The notes under the pieces are model-generated. The model ran no database searches. It was not told the origin of the DNA and saw nothing but the letters and a program-made list of their open reading frames with translations. A program made the position numbers and the translations under genes. This document shows, in pieces, positions 1-10,515 of a stretch of 64,000 nt of DNA (its first letter is position 1; every line of letters starts with the position of its first letter). This DNA is from Pseudomonas vanderleydeniana (GTDB lineage: Bacteria > Pseudomonadota > Gammaproteobacteria > Pseudomonadales > Pseudomonadaceae), in NCBI RefSeq assembly GCF_014268755.2, contig NZ_CP077093.1:1228001-1292000 (forward strand), written 5' to 3'.

Positions 1-188
1 AGTCGGCCCTGCAGTGGTTGGAGCGGGCGCTGGAGGGCGGCAACCTGAAGTTTCTCCGGGTCAGTCGCCAGGCGCTAAAGGCCGCGAGTGATCCGGCGAT
101 CCGGGGCATGGCCCTGGCCTATCACCAGCGGGCGGCTGCCATCGGTGATGAGCACGACCTTGCCGCCTTGCAGGCTTTTCAGGCGTAA
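1..188 (+). CDS. C-terminal end of an unidentified helical-repeat protein (partial)
   Basis: An open frame enters from the left edge (first full codon at base 3) and stops at TAA 186-188, leaving about 61 residues. The visible tail is Ala/Leu/Arg-rich and predicted helical. It contains a WLERALEGG stretch reminiscent of TPR/Sel1-type repeats. The start and most of the protein lie outside the window, so no function is assigned. It is followed by a REP pair and then by the terminator shared with the decarboxylase gene facing it. Confidence 0.5.
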   Translation, partial: SALQWLERALEGGNLKFLRVSRQALKAASDPAIRGMALAYHQRAAAIGDEHDLAALQAFQA

Positions 189-226
189 GGCGATCCGTCG
201 ACTTGTGAGCATGGCTTGGGGGCCTC

Positions 227-333
227 TTCGCGGATAAATCCGGCTCCCACAAGTGCTCGCGTCGTGCATGAATCCTGTGAACGACGCTGACACTGTGGGA
301 GCCGGCGGTCCGGCGTCCCGGTTTATCCGCGAA
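227..333. repeat. Inverted pair of REP-like elements
   Basis: The segment starting TTCGCGGATAAATCCGGCTC at 227 is repeated in inverted form at 294-333, ending in TTTATCCGCGAA, with about 40 bp between the arms. This is the usual Pseudomonas REP head-to-head arrangement. It lies between two converging genes, so it may also help end transcription. Confidence 0.75.
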
Positions 334-396
334 AGCATCGACCCAGGCGACGCATGACTTCACTATCGAGCTGATCCGCCATGGAGGCGCCGGAAC

Positions 397-430
397 AAAA
401 AAGGCCCGTGATGAGCACGGGCCTTTTGTT
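397..430. terminator. Bidirectional intrinsic terminator between converging genes
   Basis: An 8-bp GC stem (403-410 with 416-423) is flanked by an A-run on the left and TTTT on the right. It can therefore act on both strands. It lies 17 bases past the stop of the decarboxylase gene on the minus strand. Confidence 0.85.
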
Positions 431-447
431 GACGCCGATACCAGCAG

Positions 448-1611
448 TTACACGTAGAACGACTTCAGCGGTGGGAAACCGTTGAATTCGACGGCGCTGT
501 AGCTGGTGGTGTAGGCACCGGTGGACAGCCAGTACAGGCGGTCACCGGCGGCCAGGTTCAGCGGCAGGCCGTACTTGTAGTTCTCGTACATGATGTCGGC
601 GCTGTCGCAGGTTGGACCGGCGATCACCACTTCTTCCACCTCACCGTTCTTCTCGGTCCAGATCGGGAACTTGATCGATTCGTCGGTGGTTTCGATCAGG
701 CCGGAGAACTTGCCCACGTCGGTGTAGACCCAACGCTCCACGGCGGTACGGGACTTGCGGGCTACCAGCACCACTTCACTGACCAGGATACCGGCGTTGG
801 CGATCAGCGAACGGCCCGGCTCCAGGATGATTTCCGGCAGGTCGTCACCGAAGTCTTCCTTGAGGAAGCGGATGATTTCCTCGGCGTAGGTTTCCAGGCT
901 GTTGGTCCGGGTGATGTAGTTGGCCGGGAAGCCGCCACCCATGTTGATCAGCTTGAGCTCGATGCCGTCTTCTTCCTTCAGGCGCTCGAAGATCACCTTG
1001 ACCTTGGCGATCGCCGCGTCCCACACGCTGATGTCGCGCTGTTGCGAACCCACGTGGAAGGATACGCCGTAAGGCACCAGGCCCAGGTCACGGGCGAGGA
1101 TCAGCAGGTCCATGGCCATGTCGGTCTGGCAGCCGAACTTGCGCGACAGGGGCCAGTCGGCCGTGGTCGAGCCTTCGGTGAGAATCCGCACGTAGACTTT
1201 CGAGCCCGGGGCGGCCTTGGCGATGTTGCGCAGGTCGGCTTCCGAGTCGGTGGCGTACAGGCGCACGCCCTTCTCGTAGAAGTAGCGGATGTCCTTGGAT
1301 TTCTTGATGGTGTTGCCGTAGCTGATGCGGTCGGCGCTGACGCCCTGACCCATCACTTTATCCAGTTCGTAGATCGAGGCGATGTCGAAGCTCGAACCCT
1401 TCTGGTTCAGCAGGTCGATGATCTCGACCGCCGGGTTGGCCTTGACCGCGTAGTAGACCTTGGCAAATTCGAAACCGGCGCGCAGGTCATCATAGGCCTG
1501 GGCGATCATCTGGGTATCGATGACCACGAACGGGGTTTCCTGCTTGTCGGCGAATGCCTTCATTTTCTTGAAAGTATCGCGCGCGAAATAGTCTTCGACC
1601 TGGATCGACAT
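448..1611 (-). CDS. speC: Type III PLP-dependent ornithine/lysine decarboxylase
   Basis: 387 residues, the length of Pseudomonas SpeC-type alanine-racemase-fold decarboxylases. It removes CO2 from ornithine (possibly also lysine) to give putrescine (cadaverine), the entry to polyamine synthesis in the cytoplasm. The PLP lysine is K57 in YYAVKANP. HVGSQ, GGGFPANY and EPGRS phosphate-binding segments follow, and the C-terminal GPTCDSADI supplies the catalytic cysteine of the partner subunit. The ATG at 1611 follows GGAG at suitable distance. It is monocistronic, ending at the terminator at 397-430. Substrate preference between ornithine and lysine cannot be read from sequence alone. Confidence 0.9.
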   Translation of the reverse strand: MSIQVEDYFARDTFKKMKAFADKQETPFVVIDTQMIAQAYDDLRAGFEFAKVYYAVKANPAVEIIDLLNQKGSSFDIASIYELDKVMGQGVSADRISYGNTIKKSKDIRYFYEKGVRLYATDSEADLRNIAKAAPGSKVYVRILTEGSTTADWPLSRKFGCQTDMAMDLLILARDLGLVPYGVSFHVGSQQRDISVWDAAIAKVKVIFERLKEEDGIELKLINMGGGFPANYITRTNSLETYAEEIIRFLKEDFGDDLPEIILEPGRSLIANAGILVSEVVLVARKSRTAVERWVYTDVGKFSGLIETTDESIKFPIWTEKNGEVEEVVIAGPTCDSADIMYENYKYGLPLNLAAGDRLYWLSTGAYTTSYSAVEFNGFPPLKSFYV

Positions 1612-2152
1612 ACGTGGGGGACTCCTAGTGGCAAACGTGAGTTATCAATGGGTGCAAATGAACGTCCTCCGTATCCCCACTTTGGTTCGCCTACTTCCCA
1701 AGGCATTGCCGCCGAAAGCAAAAAGGCCATCCGGGCCGCCTGAAAGCTGCTGCGCTGGAAAAGGCTGCGTTGGAAAGAGGCTCGGAATGCTCATTTACCA
1801 TCAGTAAACTCCGCTTCCTCGCCTCTTCCCGCCTTGCCTTTTCTGCGCTCGCGACGCTCTCGGACGGCCCGGAACAGTTTCCCTTGGCCTTGCTGTCTCG
1901 TCGTCAGTACTTGAGCCGGATGGATCGTTTCCAGCATGGACGTTCGGCGCGAACTTTAGGACTTGAGGGGCTTGAGATCAACTAAAAATGTCGCGTTTTT
2001 GCACGCGCTCGTCGCGTGACCCGGATCAGTCAGTTATTTAACCGACCCGGATGACAGTCTGATGTTCCCCTTCAGCGACCGATGGTTTGCGTCCAGCCCC
2101 GCCTGTATCACCACGCCGGCTCCTGCAATGAGGCTCCGTTACACCGTCGGGC
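1612..2152. other. 541-bp intergenic region upstream of speC, no gene supported
   Basis: Separates the speC start from the end of the osmoprotectant operon. It should contain the speC promoter and leader. Short open frames exist (for example 1770-1985 +), but none has a convincing ribosome site or recognisable product. I found no strong promoter or intrinsic terminator here. Confidence 0.5.
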
Positions 2153-3310
2153 TCAGGCCTCGACCAGTTCCGCCGGCGAGACGATGCTGGTCTTGGCCCC
2201 GCGCGAGCGCCCGGAGCTCAGGTAGGCGGCGATCGATTCCTGGGTCACTTCGCCGAGGAATACCCGCTCGGCATCCAGTACCGGCAGCCATGCCCGGTTG
2301 AACTCGTACATGCGCGACAGCAGGATGCGCAGGTGTTCGTCGTAGGCGGCGGTGGCGTTGAATTCGCGCAGGAACTGCCCGCAATCACCGTTCTGGCGAT
2401 GCAGGTCGCGACGACGGACGTAGCCCAGGGCCCTGTTGTCGGCGTCGGTGACCACCACGTAGCGGCGGTCGTGCTCGTCCATCAGTTCCAATGCCTCGGC
2501 CACCGGAGTGTGCGGGCTGACCGACGGCGCGTTGTCCGCGGCATCCTCGGCCTTGACCAGCAGCAGGCGCTTGAGCGTGCTGTCCTGGCCGACGAAGTTG
2601 CTGACGAACTCGTCCGCCGGGTGCGCCAGCAGGGTGTCCGGGTGGTCGATCTGGATCAGCTTGCCGCCACGGAAGATGGCGATCTTGTCGCCCAGCTTGA
2701 GCGCTTCGTCGATGTCGTGGCTGACCATGATCACGGTCTTGTTCAGCGCCCGCTGCATCTCGAAGAACTCGTTCTGGATCATTTCCCGGTTGATCGGGTC
2801 GACCGCGCCGAACGGCTCGTCCATCAGCAGCAGCGGGGCCTCTGCCGCCAGCGCGCGGATCACGCCGATGCGCTGCTGCTGGCCGCCGGACAGTTCCCGT
2901 GGATAACGATGCAGGTACTGCTTGGGCTCGAGCTTGATCATGCTCATCAGCTCGCGGGCCCGCTCGTGGCATTTGTGCTTGTCCCAGCCGAGCAGGCGCG
3001 GGACCACGGTGATGTTTTCCTCGATGGTCATGTTCGGGAACAGGCCGATCTGCTGGATCACGTAGCCGATGTTGCGCCGCAGGGTCACTTCATCCAGCTC
3101 GGTGGTGTCCTCGCCGTTGATCAGCACCTTGCCCGAGGTCGGCACGATCAGCCGGTTGATCATTTTCAGCGTGGTGCTCTTGCCGCAACCGGACGGGCCG
3201 AGGAACACGCAGATCTCGCCTTCGTTGACGGTCAGGCCCACGGAGTCGACGGCCTTGACCGCCTTGCCATTGCTTTGAAAGGTCTTGCTCAGGTCTTGAA
3301 GTTCGATCAT
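2153..3310 (-). CDS. Osmoprotectant (betaine/choline/carnitine-type) ABC transporter ATPase with CBS domains
   Basis: 385 residues. Walker A GPSGCGKST lies at 38-46, the signature is LSGGQQQR, Walker B LLLMDEP, and the H-loop is in VSHDIDEA. After about residue 250 there is a tandem CBS region, typical of OpuCA/ProV-like ATPases that sense ionic strength or nucleotides. It powers uptake of quaternary ammonium osmolytes at the inner membrane. Its ATG overlaps the stop of the upstream permease in an ATGA junction (3307-3310), so the two are translationally coupled. It is the last gene of a four-gene operon. Confidence 0.88.
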   Translation of the reverse strand: MIELQDLSKTFQSNGKAVKAVDSVGLTVNEGEICVFLGPSGCGKSTTLKMINRLIVPTSGKVLINGEDTTELDEVTLRRNIGYVIQQIGLFPNMTIEENITVVPRLLGWDKHKCHERARELMSMIKLEPKQYLHRYPRELSGGQQQRIGVIRALAAEAPLLLMDEPFGAVDPINREMIQNEFFEMQRALNKTVIMVSHDIDEALKLGDKIAIFRGGKLIQIDHPDTLLAHPADEFVSNFVGQDSTLKRLLLVKAEDAADNAPSVSPHTPVAEALELMDEHDRRYVVVTDADNRALGYVRRRDLHRQNGDCGQFLREFNATAAYDEHLRILLSRMYEFNRAWLPVLDAERVFLGEVTQESIAAYLSSGRSRGAKTSIVSPAELVEA

Positions 3311-3960
3311 TTCAGGAGTCCTTTTGGAGTCAACGTGCGTTGCAGGCGTTGCAGCAGGAGGTCGGCGACGATGGCCAGGACACTGACCAGTACCGCGCCG
3401 ACCAGCAGCATCGACATGTCGCTGCGGCTGATGGCCGCGAGGATGAGTACGCCGAGGCCGCCGGCACCGATGGTGGCGGCGATGGTCATGACGCCGATGT
3501 TCATCACCACGGCGGTACGCACGCCGGCGAGAATCACCGGCACGGCGATCGGCAGCTCGACCATGCGCAGGCGCTGGCCGAAGGTCATGCCGATGCCGCG
3601 GGCCGCTTCCCGGATGCCCGGTTCGACACCGGTCAGGGCCAGGTAGGTGTTGCGCATGATCGGCAGCAGTGAATAGAGGAACACCGCAGTGATCGCCGGC
3701 AGCGGGCCGAGGCCCTGGCCGAATTTCGAGTAGAACGGCAGCAGCAGGCCGAACAGTGCGATCGATGGAATGGTCAGCAGTACCGTGGCGCTGGCCTGCA
3801 GGGGGCCGGCCAGGGTCGGGAAGCGGGTCATCAGCACGCCCAGGGGCACGCCGATGACGATCGCCAGGGTCACCGCGATGCCGACCAGGGTGATGTGCTG
3901 CCCGGTCAGGTGCAGGACCTGTGACCAGTCCAGATGGGAAAAGGCGTTGATCAATTCCAT
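3307..3960 (-). CDS. Osmoprotectant ABC transporter permease
   Basis: 217 residues with several hydrophobic spans and the BPD transporter EAA-type loop (GIREAARGIGMTFGQRLRMVELP) that docks on the ATPase. The size fits OpuCB/OpuCD or YehW/YehY permeases. It is placed between the binding-protein gene (10 bases upstream) and the ATPase (4-base overlap). It forms the channel together with the second permease at 4878-5594. Confidence 0.88.
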   Translation of the reverse strand: MELINAFSHLDWSQVLHLTGQHITLVGIAVTLAIVIGVPLGVLMTRFPTLAGPLQASATVLLTIPSIALFGLLLPFYSKFGQGLGPLPAITAVFLYSLLPIMRNTYLALTGVEPGIREAARGIGMTFGQRLRMVELPIAVPVILAGVRTAVVMNIGVMTIAATIGAGGLGVLILAAISRSDMSMLLVGAVLVSVLAIVADLLLQRLQRTLTPKGLLK

Positions 3961-3969
3961 GTCTTCTCC

Positions 3970-4863
3970 TCAGTCGATAGGGTGCTGGCGCAGGAAGTCG
4001 GCGGCCACGGCGGCCGGGCTTTCGTGGTCGACGTCGACCCGGGCATTGAGCTGGCGCATGGTCTCGTCGTCGAACAGCGCGGCCAGTGGCTTGAGGTCGG
4101 CGGCCAGCCGCGGGTTGGCGTCGAGCACCGCCTGGCGCACCACCGGTGCGGCGGTGTAGTCCGGGAAGTAATGCTTGTCGTCTTCCAGCAGCTTGAGCTT
4201 GAAGGCGTTCAGCCGACCGTCGGTGGTGTAGACCAGGCCGGCGAACACCTGGCTGTTGCGCAGGGCGGTGTAGACCAGCCCGGCGTCCATCTGGCGGATG
4301 GTGCGGCGATCGAGGTTCATGCCGTACAGCTTGACCATGCCTTCCAAGCCGTCGGAGCGGTTGGCGAACTCGGTGTCGAGGGCGACCAGGTGATGCTGGT
4401 CGGCCTCATTGGCCAGTACCTGGGTCAGCTGGCTGATGTTGCTGACCTGTGGATAGTGCTGGGCCACCTTCTCCGGCAGGGCCAGGGCGTAGGTGTTGCT
4501 AAATTTCGACGGGCTAAGCCAGACCAGGCCCTTTTTCGCGTCGAGTTCCTTGACCCGTGCGTAGGACTGTTCGCGGTCGAGTTTTTCGGTCACATGGTTG
4601 TAGGCCACCAGCGAGACGCCGGTGTATTCCCAGAGCAGGTCCAGTTGCCCGCTTTCGTGGGCGCTGCGGGCCAGGTTGCTGCCCAGGCCGCCGGTGACCC
4701 GGGTGTCGTAGCCCTTGCTGCGCAGGTATTGCGAGGTGATCTCGGCGAGCAGGGTCTGCTCGGTGAATACCCGGGCGCCGATGCGGATCAGCGGTTTGTC
4801 GGCGGCCTGGGCCGCTCCCGCGAACAGCAGGGCGCAGGCGAGAAAAATGCAGAGTCTTTTCAT
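3970..4863 (-). CDS. Osmoprotectant ABC transporter periplasmic substrate-binding protein
   Basis: 297 residues, OpuAC/YehZ-like. I start at the ATG at 4863 because GAGCAAAGGAAAGAAC supplies a good ribosome site and the protein then opens with a signal peptide (MKRLCIFLACALLFAGAAQA). The frame stays open upstream to 5142, but that extension only shadows the upstream permease gene. There is no lipobox, so the mature protein is probably free in the periplasm. It should deliver betaine- or choline-like osmolytes to the two permeases. The exact ligand is not readable here. Confidence 0.87.
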   Translation of the reverse strand: MKRLCIFLACALLFAGAAQAADKPLIRIGARVFTEQTLLAEITSQYLRSKGYDTRVTGGLGSNLARSAHESGQLDLLWEYTGVSLVAYNHVTEKLDREQSYARVKELDAKKGLVWLSPSKFSNTYALALPEKVAQHYPQVSNISQLTQVLANEADQHHLVALDTEFANRSDGLEGMVKLYGMNLDRRTIRQMDAGLVYTALRNSQVFAGLVYTTDGRLNAFKLKLLEDDKHYFPDYTAAPVVRQAVLDANPRLAADLKPLAALFDDETMRQLNARVDVDHESPAAVAADFLRQHPID

Positions 4864-4877
4864 GTTCTTTCCTTTGC

Positions 4878-5594
4878 TCAGGCCGGGCGCAGCCCGCGTT
4901 CCAGCCAGAGGCGGCTGGCGAGGGTCACCAGGGCGTCGAGCAGCAGTGCCAGCAACGCGGTACAGGCGGCGCCGAGAATCAGCTGCGGCTGGTTGTTCAG
5001 GGCGATACCGGGGAAGATCAGGCTGCCCAGGCTGTTGGCGCCGATCAGGAAGGCCAGCGGTGCGGTGCCGACGTTGAGCGCCAGGGCCACTCGCACGCCG
5101 CCGACGATGATCGGTACGGCGTTGGGCAATTCGACCTTCCACAGCACCTGGCGCGGAGTCATGCCGATACCGGTGGCGGCCTCCTTGAGCGATGCCTCGA
5201 CGTTCTTCAGGCCTTCATAGGTGTTGCGCACGATCGGCAACAGCGAGGCGAGGAACAGCGCGAAGATCGCCGGGCCGGCGCCGATGCCGAGAATCCCCAG
5301 GGCGATCGCCAGCACGGCCAGCGGCGGCACGGTATTGCCGATGTTGAACACTTGCATGAAGCGTTCGGCGCGCGCGGCCATGGCCGGGCGACTGAGCAGG
5401 ATGCCGGCGGGAATACCGACCAGAAGCGCCGCGAACATCGAGGCGAGCACCAGGTAGAGGTGCGCTTGCAGGTAGAACCACAGATCGGCCTGGTAGTGCG
5501 CGATCGTGCTGATGCCGATCCAGTGGATCAACAGGGCGAGGAGGGCGATCACGATCACGCCTCCTGTAAGCCCCTTGCCATAGCGATTAGCCAC
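4878..5594 (-). CDS. Osmoprotectant ABC transporter permease, first gene of the operon
   Basis: 238 residues, multi-spanning, with the EAA-type cytoplasmic loop (SLKEAATGIGMTPRQVLWKVELP) matching its paralog at 3307-3960. Translation begins at GTG 5594 preceded by AAGGAG eight bases upstream. It is the promoter-proximal gene of the operon permease, binding protein, permease, ATPase. Two permeases with one soluble binding protein is the OpuC/OsmU-type layout. Confidence 0.87.
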   Translation of the reverse strand: MANRYGKGLTGGVIVIALLALLIHWIGISTIAHYQADLWFYLQAHLYLVLASMFAALLVGIPAGILLSRPAMAARAERFMQVFNIGNTVPPLAVLAIALGILGIGAGPAIFALFLASLLPIVRNTYEGLKNVEASLKEAATGIGMTPRQVLWKVELPNAVPIIVGGVRVALALNVGTAPLAFLIGANSLGSLIFPGIALNNQPQLILGAACTALLALLLDALVTLASRLWLERGLRPA

Positions 5595-5944
5595 AGATGG
5601 ACTCCTTTTTTCGGTCGGCGAACACTCTTCCGTGAGGCAACGCCATGCCTGGCTGCCGGAAAAGTGTCCGCGAAAAGCAGCTTCGTCCCGGCCGATAAAC
5701 GGCCACGGGAGAAGCCATGAGCGCCGACCTCGTCAGGCTAACTGACTGATTTTTCTACACCTGACGAAAGGTCATGACAGGGGAGTGGACGCCTGCGGTG
5801 TTTAAAAGGTTCCGCAATTGGCAGCATTTGGCCATCTCGCGGGAAGGGCGACGCAGGGCGTCGGTCGGGCTGGCGGTGGCCGCTGGGCTGCAGTCTGGTC
5901 TATAATCTGCGCCCTTTTTTGAATCACCTGTCAGGCGATTTCCC
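5595..5944. promoter_or_regulatory. Divergent intergenic region with a -10 box for prfC
   Basis: 350 bp between the osmoprotectant operon (-) and prfC (+). A perfect TATAAT lies at 5901-5906, placing transcription start near 5913 and leaving a short prfC leader. I see no good -35 at 17 bp spacing. No osmotically responsive element for the minus-strand operon could be recognised by eye. Confidence 0.5.
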
Positions 5945-7528
<1,584 letters not shown>

Positions 7529-7556
7529 TTCGCCATTGGCGAACACGCGGTAAACG

Positions 7557-7588
7557 AAAACCCCGCTGCCTGGCAGCGGGGTTTTTTA
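7557..7588 (+). terminator. Intrinsic terminator of prfC
   Basis: AAAACCCCGCTGCC is followed by its inverted repeat and a run of six T, about 30 bases after the prfC stop. The A-run on the left makes it weakly bidirectional. Confidence 0.9.
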
Positions 7589-7602
7589 TGGGGCAGACAA
7601 AT

Positions 7603-8048
7603 GATCGTTCCCACGCTCCGCCTGGGAACGCAGCCCGTGCCGCTGTGCGCCACAAGCGCGGACGCCGAGAGTGGAGTGATCGTTACTCTGCGTGCTGGCC
7701 AATGACCTGTTTTGATCGTTCCCACGCTCCGCGTGGGAATGCAGCCCGTGCCGCTCTGCGCCACAAGCGCGGACGCCAAGCGTGGGGTGATCGTTACTCT
7801 GCGTGCTGGCCAATGACCTGTTTTGATCGTTCCCACGCTCCGCGTGGGAACGCAGCCCGTGCCGCTCTGCGCCACAAGCGCGGACGCCAAGCGTGTGGTG
7901 ATCGTTACTCTGCGTGCTGGCCGATGACCTGTTTTGATCGTTCCCACGCTCCGCGTGGGAATGCAGCCCGTGACGCTGTGCGTCACAAGCGCGGACGCCA
8001 AGCGTGGGATCGGTCGTTGTTCTGGATGATGGTCGATGACCTGTTCTA
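7603..8048. repeat. Tandem array of four 111-bp REP/REPIN-type units
   Basis: Units begin with GATCGTTCCCACGCTCCG at 7603, 7714, 7825 and 7936, an exact 111-bp period. The last unit decays after about 8008. Each unit contains the palindrome CCCACGCTCCGCGTGGG and a second GC-rich hairpin around GTGCCGCTCTGCGCCAC. Copies differ by only a few bases, suggesting recent amplification. Because 111 is divisible by three, frames stay open through the whole array on both strands. The resulting repetitive peptides look like known spurious Pseudomonas ORFs. Confidence 0.9.
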
Positions 8049-8197
8049 AGGGTTAGTCGCAATCGATCTAAAGGAAGAAACCAAGTTTCATGTAGCCACC
8101 ATGGCGAAGTCGCCCGCCCGGGACTAGGTTCAGTCAAGGTCGGCGCCGTTTTCGGGCGCCAGTGTTCGCGATTTGCCTGCCACAGGAAGGAGCGACG

Positions 8198-8461
8198 ATG
8201 AACATCTTTCAACGCATGGTGTTGCTGATCAAGGTAATGGTGATGCTGTCACTGGGTATGAGCGCCGCGTGGGCCACCACGACTCCCGTCCAGGGCGATG
8301 GCTTCTGGGGCATGCACAGTGTCCAGGACAGCGGCCAGATGCTCGCCAAGTCCGACGCCGAACCGGGTGACGAGGGCCAGGGCGGCAGCAAGGGGGATGA
8401 CGATTCCACTACCGAGGAGCCGGGTGGCGATGACGGCGACGAAGGTGACAGCGATACCTGA
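8198..8461 (+). CDS. Small acidic exported protein of unknown function
   Basis: 87 residues starting at ATG 8198, which has a strong AGGAAGGAG ribosome site. An earlier in-frame ATG at 8162 lacks one. Residues 1-28 form a hydrophobic segment ending in AWA, a likely signal peptide. The mature part is short, starts with a TTTPVQGDGFWGMHS stretch and ends in a low-complexity tail of Asp, Glu, Gly, Ser and Thr with a strongly negative charge. I do not recognise the family. It is a single gene between the repeat array and facing terminators. Cation binding or an extended surface peptide is possible but unproven. Confidence 0.7.
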   Translation: MNIFQRMVLLIKVMVMLSLGMSAAWATTTPVQGDGFWGMHSVQDSGQMLAKSDAEPGDEGQGGSKGDDDSTTEEPGGDDGDEGDSDT

Positions 8462-8465
8462 GTCA

Positions 8466-8515
8466 TGAAAAAGGCCCCGGCTTCCAGGTTGATGCGCAAC
8501 CTGGAAGCCGGGGCC
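8466..8515 (-). terminator. Terminator of the dpp operon
   Basis: A long perfect stem (8473-8490 with 8498-8515, GGCCCCGGCTTCCAGGTT arm) is followed on the minus strand by TTTTT (8468-8472). It stops transcription coming from dppF. Confidence 0.85.
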
Positions 8516-8530
8516 GGTGCAGCGGTTTCA

Positions 8531-8563
8531 GCGCTCTCGCAGGTTCTGGAGAGCGCTTTTTTT
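8531..8563 (+). terminator. Terminator on the plus strand after the small acidic protein gene
   Basis: The stem GCGCTCTC/GAGAGCGC (8531-8538 with 8549-8556) is followed by seven T (8557-8563). It lies between the small gene and the 3' end of dppF. Confidence 0.8.
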
Positions 8564-8568
8564 GCGCC

Positions 8569-9537
8569 TTACAGGAACTGCTCGGCGTAGTGACAGGCGA
8601 CCTGGCGGGTGTCCACCTGGCGCAGCTCCGGCAATTCGGTGCCGCAACGCTCGGTGGCGTACGGGCAACGCTTGTGGAAGGCGCAGCCGCTGGGCGGGTT
8701 GAGCGGGTTGGGCAGCTCGCCGGCGATCTTGATCTTCGGCTTCAGCGGGTCCGGGTGAATGGCCGGGGTGGCCGACAGCAGCGCCTGGGTGTAGGGGTGC
8801 AGCGGGCGCTCGTAGATGTCTTCCTTGGGGCCCATTTCCGCCGGGCGGCCGAGGTACATCACCAGCACCTGGTCGGCCACGTGGCGCACCACCGCCAGGT
8901 TGTGCGAGATGAACACGTAGGCGGTGTTGAACTCCTGCTGCAGGTCCATGAACAGGTTCAGTACCTGGGCCTGGATCGACACGTCGAGGGCCGAGGTCGG
9001 CTCGTCCGCCACCAACACCTTGGGTTGCAACATCATGGCGCGGGCGAGGGCGATCCGCTGGCGCTGGCCACCGGAGAACATGTGCGGGTAGCGCTGGTAA
9101 TGCTCGGGGCGCAGGCCCACCTGCTTCATCATCGCCTGCACTTTCTCGCGGCGTTCGGCGGCCGACAGCTTGGTGTTGATCAGCAGCGGCTCGCCGAGCT
9201 GGTCACCGATCTTCTGCCGTGGGTTGAGCGAGGCGTATGGGCTCTGGAAGACCATCTGCACGTCCTTGCGCAGTTGCTTGCGCTGGGCCTTGTCGGCCCC
9301 GGCGACTTCCTGACCGGCGATCTTCAGCGAGCCGGAGGACGGTTCCTCGATCAGGGTCAGGGCGCGAGCCAGGGTGGACTTGCCGCAACCCGACTCACCG
9401 ACCACGGCGAGGGTCTTGCCGGCTTCGAGCTCGAAGGACACGCCATTGAGGGCGCGCACGGTGGCGTGGCCCTTGAACAGGCCACGGGAGACTTCGTAGT
9501 GACGGGTGAGGTCGCGGGCGGTAAGAACGACGGCCAT
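8569..9537 (-). CDS. dppF: Dipeptide ABC transporter ATP-binding protein DppF
   Basis: 322 residues. Walker A GESGCGKST, signature FSGGQRQR, Walker B VLVADEPTSALD, then the oligopeptide-transporter C-terminal domain with the Cys cluster (CAFHKRCPYATERC) that binds an iron-sulfur centre in this family. The ATG at 9537 overlaps the dppD stop by one base (TAATG). I prefer it over the upstream in-frame codon at 9570, which lies inside dppD. With DppD it forms the ATPase pair for dipeptide import. Confidence 0.92.
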   Translation of the reverse strand: MAVVLTARDLTRHYEVSRGLFKGHATVRALNGVSFELEAGKTLAVVGESGCGKSTLARALTLIEEPSSGSLKIAGQEVAGADKAQRKQLRKDVQMVFQSPYASLNPRQKIGDQLGEPLLINTKLSAAERREKVQAMMKQVGLRPEHYQRYPHMFSGGQRQRIALARAMMLQPKVLVADEPTSALDVSIQAQVLNLFMDLQQEFNTAYVFISHNLAVVRHVADQVLVMYLGRPAEMGPKEDIYERPLHPYTQALLSATPAIHPDPLKPKIKIAGELPNPLNPPSGCAFHKRCPYATERCGTELPELRQVDTRQVACHYAEQFL

Positions 9538-10505
9538 TACGCCACCTCCTGGTTCAGCGGGTAGAAGCAACGGGCAAGGCTATTGGCTTTCGGGTCCAGG
9601 CTCGGACGCTGCTGGCGGCAGCTTTCCTGCACGTACGGGCAGCGCGGCGACAGCAGGCAGCCCTGCGGCCGGTCATAGCGGCCGGGGACGATGCCGGGCA
9701 GGGTCGACAGGCGTGCGGCGCCGAGGCTGTGTTCCGGGATCGCCTTGAGCAGCGCTTCGCTGTAGGGGTGCGCCGGAATGTCGAACAGGCCGGGGATCTG
9801 GCCGACTTCCACGGCCTGGCCGGCGTACATCACGCAGACCCGCTGGGCGGTTTCCGCCACGACCGCGAGGTCGTGGGTGATCAGTACCAGGCCCATGTTC
9901 TGTTCCTGCTGCAGGTTGATCAGCAGGTCCATGATCTGCGCCTGGATGGTCACGTCCAGGGCGGTGGTCGGTTCGTCGGCGATCAGCAGTTTCGGCTCGC
10001 CGGCAATCGCCATGGCAATCGCCACGCGCTGGCTCATGCCACCGGACAGCTGGTGCGGGTAGGCGTCCATGCGGCTCGCGGCGCCCGGGATCTCGACCTT
10101 CTCCAGCAGCTCGATAGCACGCTTGCGGGCCTGCTTGCCGGACATTTTCAAGTGCAGGCGCAGCACTTCCTCGATCTGGAAACCCACGGTGTAGCTGGGG
10201 TTCAGCGCGGTCATCGGGTCCTGGAACACCATCGCCAGGTCCTTGCCGACGATCTGCCGGCGCTGCCGGGCGTTGAGCGTGAGCATGTCCTTGCCGTCGA
10301 AGCGCAGGGCGTCGGCGGTGACGATACCGGGGTGATCGATCAGGCCCATCAGCGCCATCATGGTCACGGATTTGCCCGAACCGGATTCGCCGACGATCGC
10401 CAGGACCTCGCCCTTGTTCACGCTCAGGTCGAGGCCATCGACCACCGGCACAGCGTTCTTGTCGCCGAAGCGGACGTTGAGATTCTTGATTTCTAGCAGT
10501 GACAT
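9537..10505 (-). CDS. dppD: Dipeptide ABC transporter ATP-binding protein DppD
   Basis: 322 residues from the ATG at 10505, which follows GAGGAG at six bases. Walker [10 protein letters not shown], signature LSGGMSQR, Walker [13 protein letters not shown], and the C-terminal Cys motif [15 protein letters not shown] typical of DppD/OppD. It is paired with DppF through a one-base stop/start overlap. The dppC stop lies just upstream (10516). Confidence 0.92.
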   Translation of the reverse strand: MSLLEIKNLNVRFGDKNAVPVVDGLDLSVNKGEVLAIVGESGSGKSVTMMALMGLIDHPGIVTADALRFDGKDMLTLNARQRRQIVGKDLAMVFQDPMTALNPSYTVGFQIEEVLRLHLKMSGKQARKRAIELLEKVEIPGAASRMDAYPHQLSGGMSQRVAIAMAIAGEPKLLIADEPTTALDVTIQAQIMDLLINLQQEQNMGLVLITHDLAVVAETAQRVCVMYAGQAVEVGQIPGLFDIPAHPYSEALLKAIPEHSLGAARLSTLPGIVPGRYDRPQGCLLSPRCPYVQESCRQQRPSLDPKANSLARCFYPLNQEVA

Positions 10506-10515
10506 GGGAATCTCC

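Noticed and set aside
4864..5142. N-terminal extension of the osmoprotectant binding protein
   Set aside because: It overlaps the upstream permease gene in another frame. The ATG at 4863 has a good ribosome site and a signal peptide.
7603..8048. Possible CRISPR array
   Set aside because: The whole 111-bp unit is repeated. There are no short repeats with unique spacers and no cas genes.
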